From Phoronis australis (taxonomy: Eukaryota > Phoronida > Phoronidae), in contig NMRA01000195.1 in assembly GCA_002633005.1 (NCBI GenBank), positions 604,154-668,153 on the forward strand: a stretch of 64,000 nucleotides of DNA. Reading direction: 5' to 3'. Made by a program: the position numbers and the translations under genes. Position 1 is the first letter of the stretch. Each line of letters begins with the position of its first letter. Shown here piece by piece: positions 13,088 through 24,009 of the stretch. The notes under the pieces are model-generated. The model was not told the origin of the DNA. It saw only the letters and a program-made list of their open reading frames with translations, and ran no database searches.

Positions 13088-14292
13088 CTACCTATTGATC
13101 GGCTTGGTTTTCTTGTAAAAGACCAGCACCTTCAAAAAGGACATCAAGAACGGCAGATCCACAAAACCATTCGGGAGTGTAGTATCCATCTTGTACATTC
13201 CAACCGTAGGTAAGAGGATCCAAACCGTTTCCCGGCCGGACTGGCCGAATCCACTTGACCCCAGAGCAAGCAAACACAATGGGCTCGTTTGAAGTTGTTC
13301 AATAGTGTCTTTCAGCAAGGAGGAAGCAATGCGCAGTCAATCTTCTTGATGTTGGACATCGGCTTTTCCTGAAATAAATAGTGAGAAAATTTTATTGACG
13401 AGTGCCCAATTGTCCAAAATCTGACGAACAAAAACATAAAACCTCACCACAATTTACTGTTTCTTAAGTATGACGTGAAAATCGGCCTTTTGGTTTAATA
13501 CTACGAAAACATTTGCAACTATTTTCGTTACTTTTATGAACTATATTTTATCAATTACAGTTATAACCTTGTTTATTTTTCCAGTCATCTCGATTAATTT
13601 CAGATATTTCGCTTCATTGACATCTTTGACTCCTCCCTAATACGAGGCATATGTATTCTTCTAACTTTCTTTCGTCTGGGACATCTACGCTAATTAACTC
13701 TGAGAAGCTGATAAGTGTCCCAGATGAGTCTTTCATCAGGATTTTCAGAGGCCTCACTTTCCCTTTCCTATGCGGTGCTGCTGTGACGTCACACCCTGTC
13801 ATTGCATGCAGACCAGGCAATGCTGCAGCGAGACCCCTTGTTAACGAAACACGTAGTTGTTTATATATTTATTTAAATAGCATTGGGACTCCACCACGTG
13901 GCTGCTCACCAAATTAGGGGTGATTTTTATTTCATCACGGAGGACATTATATCGGCCATCGACAAATGACTCCGCGAAACTAAAACACTGAATTTCGACA
14001 TCATGTAAAAATTTCTTCAAAAACTTACCACTAGGCGAGTTAACTGTCTCATATCTTGACACCCGTCTGCTTTTCGCTTCTTGTGATCATGAGAGTAAAC
14101 AATGGCTTTAGTGAACGAAAGTTTTCTATAATTAGTTTTTGTTTCCTGCGTTCCCATTTTTGCAGTTAACTTATTAAATACACCACTATTGTCACCAATT
14201 GAGAATATGTGTACTTCGATTTCCGTGGTGCAATTTTTAACATCTTGTTGTCCAGTTGATTGGGTTTCCCACCCGAGTACTTGAACTAGCAC
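13088..14292 (-). pseudogene. decayed TGCD/CXC-type protein gene inside the transposon
   Basis: On the minus strand, 13,820-13,614 encodes LPGLHAMTGCDVTAA followed by KGKVRPLKIL and LEEYICLVLG, with a frameshift into GVKDVNEAKYLKLIEMTGK. A probable intron follows, with acceptor ATTTATTTCAG at about 13,371. Downstream come IKKIDCALLPPC and, in another frame, YGWNVQDGYYTPEW..AVLDVLFE (13,277-13,092). In that order these match the C-terminal half of a protein family common in cnidarians, sponges, fish and other metazoans, usually annotated as uncharacterised with a C-terminal CXC domain; the CXC cysteines are not seen here. Upstream frames (14,292-13,841) may hold the N-terminal part but were not recognised. 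There are at least two frameshifts. The GCD....GKGK motif resembles the FEN1/XPG nuclease GCDY...GIG motif; that link is inference. Confidence 0.65.
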
Positions 14293-14309
14293 GGGGAAGT
14301 TGCATGGAC

Positions 14310-15224
14310 AATTGTAGCTAAATTTTTAAGGTCATTTATGGGCTTCTGGCCGACTATTTCCAGAGTAAAATTTGTCTTGTCTTTCACGGGTCATTTGGTT
14401 TTCAGTGCAGCACGATTGTTGGTTTTAAATCAGTTTAAGCCGATACCTTGAAAATCTAACTGTCTCAAAAATGGCACACCGTGGTTGAGATTTTTGAGGG
14501 TTTCTGCCAGGCACAATCCAGAGTGTATTTTGTCTGCCGGTCATAGGGCATTTAGTAACCTGTGACACGTATTGAATCTCATGTAATTGGTTTTTTGTGG
14601 TACCTCGAATGTATGTGCTAGCTCATTTTGGGGGGTCATTTGGTTTCTGCCGGACCCATTCCAGAGTGCAATTTGTCTGTCATGGGTCATTTGGTGTTCA
14701 GTGCGGTACTAGTGCTCGTTTAAAAACCAGTTTTGGCCGGTACCTCAAAAATCTAGTCTAGCTCAAATTTGTGATGTCATACCGTGGTTGAGATTTTTGG
14801 GGGTTTCTGCCGGGCAACATCCAGAATGTAATTTGTCTGTCATAGGGCATTTAGTGATCTGTGACATGCATTGAATCAAATCGAATTGGTTTCGTGTGGT
14901 ACCTCGAATGTATGTGCTAGCTCATTTTTGGGGGGTCCTTTTTGGTTTCTGCCGGACCCATTCCAGAGTGCAATTTGTCTGTCATGGGTCATTCGGTGTT
15001 CAGTGCGGTACTATTGTTCGTTTTAAATCAGTTTTGGCTGGTACCTCGAATATCTAGTCTAGCTCATTTTCTGGGCCCTTTATAAGGGCCCCAGGGGTCA
15101 CACCCAGAGTGCAGACAACGGCAGACGTCCATTTCTGTACATACTGAGGTGGACTCTAAATGCTCCCGTGGTCAGATGTTGGTACCTCGTTCATCTATGC
15201 TAAGTGCTCTTTGCTGCCGGTCTA
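14310..15224 (-). repeat. right terminal inverted repeat, internally tandem
   Basis: This is the reverse complement of the left repeat, with the same alternating units (GGTACCTCGAATGTATGTGC and GGCCGGTACCTC junctions) and the same outer part (GCCCCAGGGGTCACACCCAG, then CATTTCTGTACATACTGAGG). Identity with the left arm is highest in the outer 450 bp or so and falls inward. Confidence 0.8.
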
Positions 15225-15359
15225 TAAATCTCACTTAGAAAACATGAAAAAAACGATGAAATGTAATTAAGAATCAACCCACTAACTAATTCAGGCTCCA
15301 CATCATTCTAAAATTATTGACATAGTAGCGTAACGTGAACAACTAATCAGGCCAATGCA

Positions 15360-15860
15360 GAGAAAAAAGTGCATTCACGATCGCTTGTCTTGCGATCACG
15401 ATCGCCATAGAGAATTGACGACATCGTTGTCGATCGCTATCTCACACAAGGACCTACTTGTATTAGTAAATATCTCAAATTGTTTCACAAATCATACCTA
15501 ACAAAGGTGTCACCAGGGACAATTAAACTATAAACGTCACACGTCTCTTCTTAGGAAGCATGGAATTGCTAATAACAAATTGTCGATTTTACGAGGCGCA
15601 AGGCATCTTACCGAAAGCCATTGTTATGAGCTCTTTAGTTTAAAAAATAAGCAAAAGCCAAGCATTATTTCAGATCCACAACAAAGGTTACACACTGACG
15701 CTTTTCTGTGTGTAGTATTCGTACCAAAGTGGACTCTATTTAAGCAGAAAATGACACGTAAACTCGCCGGGTACGTCAGTGTCGTCTGCCATTTTTGGTG
15801 CAAGGTCTCGTTCTCGATCACTTTCCAGGCGTTCTCGATAGCGGGTTGGTCGGGGTGTTT
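15360..15860 (-). repeat. diverged repeat, inverted relative to 8,150-8,660
   Basis: The reverse complement of 15,790-15,860 reads ACACCCCGACCAACCCGCTATCGAGAACG. The plus strand at 8,160 reads ACACCCGGCCAACCCGCGATCGAGAACG. Both continue with a second GATCGAGAA block, and both neighbourhoods are rich in GCGATCG words. They may be two old copies of one dispersed element in opposite orientation, lying on either side of the long-TIR transposon. Confidence 0.45.
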
Positions 15861-16699
15861 CAGGCACTTTTTAGAAACAGAATATTCATGTTCACAGGTT
15901 TTGAAATTTTCAAAGTGACTTCGTTTTTAGACTCGTCACAAGAAAGATTCAAAACATGCACCAAAGCAATATTTTGGTAAACGTATAACGTCACAATTCA
16001 CAGCAGATTGTTGCGCCCGCATTAACATATCAATTCTTAAAATACCACGGTTTTTGTCTACTCTGTTATATTGACCTGCATGTATAATGGATGTACAAAT
16101 ACAATAATAAACACATTTTAATTGGTACCTACAATATTCAAATTTAAAAACGCATCGGGGTTAACTTTCAGCTGGAAGTAATAATGAACTAAAAGTCACT
16201 TCTAATTTCTTTATTTTTACATCCTCATAACAGATTTAACTGCTTCAAATGCAAACAAAACGCTTTGAGCACCATTTTATCATTAAAAATGAAGTAAATG
16301 TATGGGTTTTCAGTCCATTTTCAGAGAATTTTGTCAAATATTTCACATTTACAAAACGTTCCGAGGATTGCTAAACGAAAGTTGCCATAATCATGCAAGT
16401 GTTATTTTTTTCTTCTGAACACACTGAACCTACTGCAAGAAGCTTCAAACATTTACTTACAATCAGTTTTACGAATGACTGGGCGGACATTGCCGTTTTG
16501 CCCTTTTTAATTAACGGTGGCCTAAAAGACTTTTTCTATCTTAGTCTCAATGAATATCAAAAATATGATTCTTTAAAATATATTAATTTGTAATTTACCG
16601 TGATAAAACAATAGAATTATCTCCAAAACACTGGCCTGTTTTTGTGTTCAGTTCAACAACATTTAAAACCATTCTCCGCCCATACAATGACTGTTACCA

Positions 16700-16865
16700 G
16701 TGCCGGATATAGAGGGGGACAAGGAGGCCATCCCGCCCCCCCCCCTCCCCTGAAAAGTTCGCAGATTCCATTTGATAGTTTGGGGGTGCGAATGTCTGAC
16801 GGACAAAATCCTGGTTAATACTCTGCCCTCCCCCTTTAATAAAAATCTTGGATCCGCCCCTTGTT
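16700..16865. mobile_element. short inverted-repeat element (MITE-like)
   Basis: The left end GTGCCGGATATAGAGGGGG and the right end CTTGGATCCGCCCCTTG are approximate reverse complements around a C-rich/G-rich interior of about 160 bp. Similar 'TAGATCCGCCACTG' ends appear at about 21,400 and 23,880. Small and diverged; the class is uncertain. Confidence 0.4.
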
Positions 16866-19800
16866 ACACACCAATTTTAGCCACGTCTCAGGAAACAACA
16901 GATTGTTAGTCCTCCCAACACACAGAAACCACTTCTTTCCTGAATGAGTAAAGAACAAATTAAGACCAGCGTTACTATGATGTCCCAGTTAGCCTGACGT
17001 GTTAGTAAGCAAGTTAACGACATCTCAAACCTTGGTCGTTTTTACAATATTTCACATATGGGTAGCAAAATGCCATATCTTCATTCTCGGGACGAGAAAA
17101 AAGAAAGATTCAGTACAACCACTTTCAACAGCGTAGCAGTTCGTTTATTATTATTCCCAGGTCAAAGGTTACAGGACTCTTACTCAATACGAATCACACT
17201 CAGTCCTTTCATTAACTGAGTTGACATAACATTGAGTCAACGAGGTGTACATAGCATATAAAGATGCCGCGGACAACGAAGATAAAACGCAGTTTTCATC
17301 CTGAAGGAGTTTACGCCTGCATGTATACGACCGTTGAGAACGAATGCACCGAGTCCGAGTCGTTTTATATATATTAACACACAACAAAAATACACAGTGT
17401 ACAAGTAGAACAAAAATAAACAATGAACGCTGCTGCGAGATAACTGGAGAAAGATGAATATGGAGTGGCAGAAGGTGACCCCCAGATGACTGAACCCAAA
17501 ATAAACGCAATGCCGGAAAGCGATCCTATGATGATGCGGATGGAAATGGTAACGATGACTGTTTCAATGAACGGGTAGATAGGACACGGGCATGATCATT
17601 CTAACCGCACGTGGTCTCGGCATAAACAGTCTGTGAATGATGGTCCAAAGTAGCAAACAATAGTGAACGCTGTCCTAATGAAATAACGACCGGGATATGA
17701 TCCAAATGTACAAAAAAATTAATTTAATTGTTAGTAACTGCTAATATTTTGTATAAATTGATGGAAAAATAACATTTCTGAAGCTTCTATCCAATATCTC
17801 TTCATTTTGTTCATTTGAATGACGACTTTTAATAGGTAATTCCTCGACGTTTTGTGCAAACGAAAGTTTCGAGTTTATTATTTAAGTAATCCCATTAATT
17901 ACTGTACAATGCATCATTGGCTGTCCAGGCGTTGTAAAACGACATTCGTCTTTTTAGTATCAGAATTTTAGCGTGATGAACTTCCAATGGGATTAGGACC
18001 TACACTCTATCGCACTGCTACGAAAGGTAGCACTGCGGGATATTGTGTGCACGTGATGGCGATGTGATCGATAAACTTCCGACCAAGCATGTGCATTGAT
18101 GTCTACTCACGGAATTCCGTTTGCCATTCATCATGTGTCCACAGGGGCACTTTTCAGTATAGGTGGCGCTGTGTCACAGGGTAATTAGGACCTCGTTTGC
18201 ACTTCCTTCTGGTTTACCGATGACTTTCGATTGCATATACGACCTTTGACCTTGAATCGAGGCCCCTCTCCAACACGAAGAGATGATGTCACTTCAGTAA
18301 CATTGACCTGTGACGTCAGTGTCACGTACCTCCTTCCGGTTTGAGAATGTTGCAAAGACATCAAGACCACCCGGTGTAGAATCATTAAATCAACATCAGT
18401 TTTGGAGCTGAACGATTAGTGAGAGACACTGAGAGACTTGACCAAAACGGCTTTGTCACACTTCCCAGGGCTACCGTATTCGTGATTAGGGATTTAGGGA
18501 CTGGACTCGATCAGCACACACTAAAAAACAATATGGGCTATGCCAATGTTACGTTGGTTTCCTTCCACAAACAAGCAACTGAACAGCGCCTCAGCGCCAT
18601 AGGTGGCCTTTCCTTGACATGGACAGGCTTCCTCGCCAACTCCATTGTGTTGCTTAGTAACATTCGCTGCTTAGCGAAACTAAAAAGCTGACTATTTTGC
18701 TCATTCTCAGTGACCACTTTGTTCTGAGTAATCACAATGTCTGTAACTACTTGGCCATTGAAGACGTTTTAGATACATGACTGTTGGTCAGTGAAGGGAT
18801 GTCTGTGCTTCTCTAGTCCGCGATCTTTCTCCAGTCGTCCTTGTCCAGTTTCCGTCTTCCATACCCAATCTACTTCATTACGAGGCTTCTGCTCTTCACC
18901 ACCTTCACTCTACATGTTCTCCATGGCAGTATCAAGGTGAGCACACCCACTGAAACAATTTACCTACACGGCTTCTTGCTCATCTCTTGTTAAATGCCAC
19001 TTTATACTCCGAGAACCTTTTACTCGTTTGATATCTTCCGTTCTGATAGTCAGCTCGTACCGCGGTTTTGTCATCCGAGCGTCGACAGACGTGTATATCT
19101 TTCTTGGTAAGGTGCTCAATAGATAGTAGGTAAATTTGAAAATCAACTGGACAATTTTTGACGAGCTCTGCCAAACATGGGACAAACTTCTTACCAGAAT
19201 CATTTGGAGCCTAAGTCGAACTTGTATCTCAATTAAACATTTTTATTCAATATAATAGGTACGGTACAGGTCACATAATTACACAATACAATAATCTTTT
19301 TGTTTAGTCAAGGATCAACTTACAGTGCCGACACGCACAAAAGGTAATTTAACATTAAAAACAAGCAGAGGCTTTGATTCATTCATCATAAACGAAAAAG
19401 TCAAGACCTTGCTAGCGCTCTATCCATTCATCGTACTTCATTTTGTTTATATTATTAAACATTGTTTTTGTGGCACTTTTGTAGGAGCTTAAGGTGAAGC
19501 AATCGTGTCCAGTCGCAAATTGTCTATTTATTAACGGATATACGCAGTAAATTGTTGAACCAACACTTGTCGCGGAGTTGTCGAGATTTACTAGCTAGAA
19601 TTGAAGCGGATTCTAGTCGACTTTCGAGCTTGTCCGCGGGATTATTTTGAAAACTACTGAACCACAGCACACAGAAATGTGAGGACCTCCATAAGATAGG
19701 GCTGTGGAAGGAAGAAGGCAAACAACAGAGACACTAAATGTAGACATAAAAAGGGGATCCTTCCGGACGGATAAATCATATATCTTCATAAATCTTGGCC

Positions 19801-20082
19801 CCGAGTAGAACTCAGTAGCAACACGGCTGTCTGGTGAGATTGCATGCGCACAAGGAATGAGACAGAGACATTCCGTTGACTTCATACTGGCTGGAGACTC
19901 CAGCATGGTAAATGATGAGCATTTCCACGACAAATGCTTTCTTTAGTGTACCGATACCAGCCCTGGAAAATCAATCACGAGCAAAGATGTTTGGCATACT
20001 ATAGTGTCCCATAATCAGATTTAGAAGCTCTTAGTGACAAAAATAAAAGAAGCCGAATGCGAGGAAAAGTTAAATATCAGAA

Positions 20083-20167
20083 GGATGTCAGACAGTTTTG
20101 GAACTTTTTAAAGTTCCAAAACTGTCTGACATCCGGCCACGGTCAACTTTTAAGTTGACCGTGGCCG
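20083..20167. repeat. two abutting perfect palindromes
   Basis: First palindrome: arms 20,083-20,107 and 20,110-20,134 (25 bp, no mismatch) around TT. Second palindrome: arms 20,134-20,149 and 20,152-20,167 (16 bp, no mismatch) around TT, sharing one base with the first. AATATCAGAA occurs directly repeated on both sides (20,073-20,082 and 20,174-20,183). Transcribed, this would give two tandem hairpins. As DNA it could form cruciforms or be a fold-back replication or assembly product. Confidence 0.9.
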
Positions 20168-20296
20168 CGCATCAATATCAGAAATGTACAAACGTAAAAA
20201 CCTAAAATTGCCACAAGCAGGTACATCGGAAATCGGATCTGTGCGAGACTAGTCCACGACGGCCCATTCATGATGGGAAATATCTGCAAAATTTCA

Positions 20297-20590
20297 CGCG
20301 GTGGGCCTCCGGCGGCACGCGCTGCCTTCGGCAGCTTGGCCGAGGCCCGGGCTCACGCCGGTGGGCCTAGGCCTCTGACACGCGCTTCCTAGCTTCAGAA
20401 GCTTAGCCGAGGCCCACCTCACGCCGTGGGCCACCCGGCACGAGCTACTGCAGCCTGACCGAGGCCCGGCTCACGCCGTGGGCCTAGGTCTCCTGCACGC
20501 TCTTCCTTTAGAAGCTTAGCCGAAGCCAATCTCACGCCGTGGGCCTCCGCACAGGCACGCTTACTTCGGCAGCTTGGCCAAGGCCCGCCT
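20297..20590. repeat. GC-rich minisatellite
   Basis: There are five imperfect units of about 52-66 bp. Each contains CACGCCGTGGGCC (near 20,301, 20,359, 20,425, 20,477 and 20,538) and AGCTTGGCCGAGGCCC, or the variant AGAAGCTTAGCCGAGGCCC. Units include short self-complementary words (AGCTTCAGAAGCTT). Base composition is far more GC-rich than the flanks. Open frames across it are artefacts of composition. Confidence 0.8.
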
Positions 20591-20609
20591 CCTGCTGTCG
20601 GTACCAAAT

Positions 20610-21410
20610 TCGGAACACGGCGCATTCGTAACAGAACTATGGCTAAGTATAGAATCTCTCGCCGATATCCCAGGCTACCGGCAGGAGCGCTGCGCACTAC
20701 GACTCCGTTTCCGTCGTCTGCTCCACTGTGCAATGAAGAAAATTTATTTCATTTTTTAAAGAAAATGGAACCTGAGTGACGATGAAAAAAACAGAAGCTG
20801 CTGGTAAGATGTGAATTTTAATCGAAGCCTTAGTGAATCACTCAGAAATTCATAATTCTCTGACTCCTTGTCAAACCTTAACTTAAGACGATTTCCAAAG
20901 CAATCCCGTCATTATTGCCAACACAAAAACGGATTTGGTCTTTTGGGCAATTGAATACTGAACAATTTTTTTTTACGAACCGATTGCACAAAATATAAAA
21001 CATGTAATAAGCATTACAAAAAGAAGTAGGTTTCGCGCGCAAACGCTGTGGACTATAAAGAAGAAGGTCTTTTAGTACAAAATTAGTAGCTAAGTCGTGG
21101 TGGTGTAGTTGTAAAGCACGCGCGCACTTATTGCCAGGTCGTGAGTTCGAGTCTGTGGTACTTGTAACTTTTCCTGTTTGACGTGCTTTCCGTGTTTTCT
21201 TTTGCCTTTTTTTCTTGGATAATACTTCAGGAATCAAGGAAATTGCTTGATTTTTAGAGGAAAAAACAGAAAAATTTCCCATTGGGTGTTATGCGCATTT
21301 ACAATCGTGATTGGGCGCAAATGCTAACAACGGATAAAATGTTGCCCCCCCCCTTGTGATATCCTAGATCCGCTGACTGCAGCATATGTTGGTATCCTAG
21401 ATCCGCCACT
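20610..21410 (+). repeat. dispersed repeat block, copy 1 (contains tRNA-like promoter)
   Basis: This block from AATTCGGAACACGGCGCATTC to CCTAGATCCGC is repeated at 23,085-23,890 with perhaps 85-90% identity by eye. Around 21,090-21,160 it carries an A-box-like TGGTGTAGTTG and, about 50 bp downstream, a B-box-like GAGTTCGAGTCT, the spacing of a tRNA-derived pol III promoter. The far end ends in a GGATC-type motif, AGATCCGC. The block is probably a SINE or composite element. Confidence 0.6.
21088..21162 (+). other. tRNA-like A/B-box pair of a SINE
   Basis: TGGTGTAGTTG matches the pol III A box TRGYNNARNNG, and AGTTCGAGTCT matches the B box closely. I could not fold a proper cloverleaf with acceptor stem, so this is a tRNA-derived promoter of a repeat, not a functional tRNA gene. 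In copy 2 (about 23,583-23,640) the B box is broken (GAGTTTGTGCAG). Confidence 0.5.
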
Positions 21411-21815
21411 GTTAGTGCACGGCAAAGATCTATTAACTAAAGTTTGGTGAACTCAACAGGGCTAATAAGCAAACAAATTGCAGGAACGTCAAAAGTGCAA
21501 TTAGTTGACCTGTCAACTGCGCTTCTTCTGCTAGTTTTACTTTAATCGCACAGTGAACCGTTTATGTTCACCTAGTGATAACTAAACCGTTTCAATGATG
21601 TTTTTCGTTTCAAAATTGCTTCAATTAATACTACAGGTACTCCAATATCGTCCGCATTCGTCGCGATTCTGCTCGGGGATTCCATTGACAGGGAATTCCC
21701 CCAGTATGCATGACAAGGGAGATGAGTCTTTATTTTGATACATAAACGAGTCGACAAATACGGATTTTCTCATCTACAAGGAATATAATTACCATTTTTA
21801 AGAACTTAGTCCTAA

Positions 21816-21977
21816 CTACCCAGATATGGGAAGAGATCAAGAGGACGGCCCCAAGCCAGATGGAGAGATGACATCGTGAAAACGACAGGCACAACATGGA
21901 TGAGAGCAGCAAGAGACAGAACAAGTTGGAAGGCTTTGTCGGAGGGCTACATCCTGCAGTGCAACGCCTACACATAG
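21816..21977 (+). mobile_element. LINE reverse transcriptase C-terminal tail fragment
   Basis: An open frame of about 53 codons ending in TAG contains RYGKRSRGRPQARWRDDI, then a GTTWMRAARDR segment and a W..L.EGYI segment. This RW.DDI...W...A.DR..W pattern is the usual C-terminus of many non-LTR retrotransposon polyproteins. Nothing of the polymerase domain precedes it, so it is a 5'-truncated insertion. It sits in the spacer of repeat-block copy 1 that is much shorter in copy 2, which fits a later insertion. Confidence 0.7.
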
Positions 21978-21984
21978 TGTACCT

Positions 21985-22667
21985 AATTATCGGACGGAAC
22001 CTAAATATCGGACATTTCATAGAATCTTACTTGAAGCATAATCTGAGAATTAAATGACACCAATTTTTGTTCCGTTGTAATGCATTCAATGTCCGCCACC
22101 GTCTCGTTTTTTTACAGCGTTGCCTGGTTTTGATTTCACCGAGAGAGGGTGCAATTTAGACCCCCAAGTCGGCTTAAAATGGACGATCGCATAAATCGGT
22201 TATAAAAGTTGAAAATAAAATCTTTTTCCACAATGAAACCATCTCATTGAACTGACAATATGTCACTATTCCATTTTTTCGTTTGTTTTTAAACTCAAGT
22301 CAAACTCCGACAGCGCACGTGCTGGTGTCATATCAAGAAGCCTAAGTGATACTAAAAACTGCAGTGAGTTTGCACGTGCTTTAGTCGTCTGCACTAATTC
22401 ATCGAAACGACTTGGCGCCGTCATCAGATTTCATTTCATGGATAATTTTGTTGCGAATGGACCTGGGTTCTAGCAGCATATATGTCAAAACACTCGAGCT
22501 GAAATTTGGCGACAAGGTGCCCGCGACCATTACGTGGTTAGTCAGTTTTCCGCGGTGTGGCGTATGGAGAAACATGGTGTCCGATATTTAGGTTCTCCGA
22601 AGGTTTGGTTGTTGTGTTTTTTGAAGATCAGTCGGAACATAAATGTGGCTTTCAGTGACAAGATATA
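21985..22667. repeat. repeat with inverted ends, copy 1, cut by assembly gap
   Basis: ACCTAAATATCGGACA at 21,999-22,014 is perfectly inverted at 22,578-22,593 (TGTCCGATATTTAGGT). The region matches 24,010-24,545, including sequence beyond the inverted words (GAAGATCA....GTGACAAGA). It is therefore part of a larger duplicated block and not only a MITE. No coding potential was seen. The block ends at the N run. Confidence 0.6.
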
Positions 22668-22972
22668 NNNNNNNNNNNNNNNNNNNNNNNNNNNNNNNNN
22701 NNNNNNNNNNNNNNNNNNNNNNNNNNNNNNNNNNNNNNNNNNNNNNNNNNNNNNNNNNNNNNNNNNNNNNNNNNNNNNNNNNNNNNNNNNNNNNNNNNNN
22801 NNNNNNNNNNNNNNNNNNNNNNNNNNNNNNNNNNNNNNNNNNNNNNNNNNNNNNNNNNNNNNNNNNNNNNNNNNNNNNNNNNNNNNNNNNNNNNNNNNNN
22901 NNNNNNNNNNNNNNNNNNNNNNNNNNNNNNNNNNNNNNNNNNNNNNNNNNNNNNNNNNNNNNNNNNNNNNNN
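22668..22972. other. assembly gap (305 N)
   Basis: This is a run of unknown bases between the two copies of the duplicated block. Open frames spanning it are meaningless. The missing first coding exon of NEK8 could lie here or farther upstream. Confidence 1.
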
Positions 22973-23084
22973 TAGGGAAATGGTGAGTTTATTAATTAAC
23001 CCTGGTATTTAAAATTATACGGATGAAAAAAGATTTACATGTGTTCAGTTTTAGCGTTGGGGGGGGGGGGCTCATATCCAATTT

Positions 23085-23890
23085 CAAATTCGGAACACGG
23101 CGCATTCGTAACGGAACTATGGTTAAGTATAGGCTCTCCCGCGATATCCCAGACGACCAGCAGTGGCGCTGCGCACTACGACTCCGTTTCCGTCGTCTGC
23201 TCCACTGTGCAATGAAGAAAATTTACTTCATTTTTTAAAGAAAATGGAACCTGAGTGACGATGAAAAAACAGAAGCTGCTGGTAAGATGTGAATTTTAAT
23301 CGAAGCCTTAGTGAATCACTCAGAAACTCGCAATACTCTCTTTGTCAAACCTTATCTTAAGACGATTTCCAAAGCAATCCCGTCATTATTGCCAACACGA
23401 AAAATGGATTTGGTCTTTTGGGCATTTGAAGACTATTTCAAATACGACAAATTTGTTGAAAATTGATGGCACAAAATATAAAACGTGTAATAAGCGTTAC
23501 AAAAAGAAGTAGTTTCACGCGCAAACGCTGTGGACCATAAACAAGTAGGTCTTTTAGTAATAGATTACCGGTAGTAGTTAAATCGTGGTGGTGAGGTGGT
23601 AACACGCGCGCGCTCTTTCCGCCAGGTCGTGAGTTTGTGCAGTTTTTCCTGTTTGACACGTTCTCCGTGTTTTTTTTGCCTTTTTTCTTGGATAATACTT
23701 CAGGAATCAAGGAAAATGCTTGATTTTTAGAGGTAAAAAGGAAAAATTTCCTGGGCGGGAGGGGGGCAAACCCCGACCTCCCCCCATTCAGTGCTATGCG
23801 CATCTACAATCGTGGTTCAGTTTGTGCAAATGCTTACAGCCGCACAAAATGTTGGCCTCCCCCCTTGTGATATCCTAGATCCGCCACTGT
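23085..23890 (+). repeat. dispersed repeat block, copy 2
   Basis: This is homologous to 20,610-21,410 and in the same order, including the GAAGAAAATTTACTTCATTTTTTAAAG stretch, the decayed tRNA-like promoter and the end CTAGATCCGCCACTG. It is preceded by an 11-bp G run. It carries small indels relative to copy 1. Confidence 0.65.
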
Positions 23891-24009
23891 GGTGTTGGTA
23901 AAAGTTCCAGGAGTCGGGGACTTGTATGAGAGACATAGACAACCTTGGTTTCACCTGTGTTGTGGTGGTAAAGGAACAAAGAAAATTTGATGACCTGTAT
24001 ACAAATTGT

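Larger units (their letters stand above)
11748..15224. mobile_element. DNA transposon with about 0.9-kb terminal inverted repeats
   Basis: The sequence from TAGACCGGCAG at 11,748 inward is repeated in inverse orientation ending CTGCCGGTCTA at 15,224. The inverted repeats stay alignable for roughly 0.9 kb (about 11,748-12,760 and 14,310-15,224). Both ends are flanked by TAA (11,745-11,747 and 15,225-15,227), a plausible 3-bp target-site duplication. The core (about 12,770-14,300) carries remains of a minus-strand gene of the TGCD/CXC family. A TAA duplication would fit PIF/Harbinger, but the terminal bases do not settle the superfamily. The copy is inactive, since its gene is frameshifted. Confidence 0.8.
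15228..20070. other. non-genic stretch with minor repeats
   Basis: No convincing exon was found. Open frames at 15,580, 17,510 (-), 18,419 and 19,933 (-) show no recognisable motif. There is a GATCG-rich block at 15,370-15,860, and a small element at about 16,700-16,865 (below). The rest is AT-rich sequence without obvious structure. Confidence 0.45.

Noticed and set aside
13651-13917. Plus-strand frame of 88 codons inside the long-TIR element
   Set aside because: Shadow of the TGCD-family coding segment on the minus strand.
17184-17510. A 108-codon minus-strand frame with hydrophobic stretch
   Set aside because: No recognised domain, no splice context, ordinary base composition; chance is likely.
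21088-21162. A tRNA gene
   Set aside because: Only A- and B-box matches are present; no acceptor-stem pairing or cloverleaf was found, and the sequence is inside a repeat that is present twice.
22534-22986. Open frames running through the N block
   Set aside because: Artefact of unknown bases.
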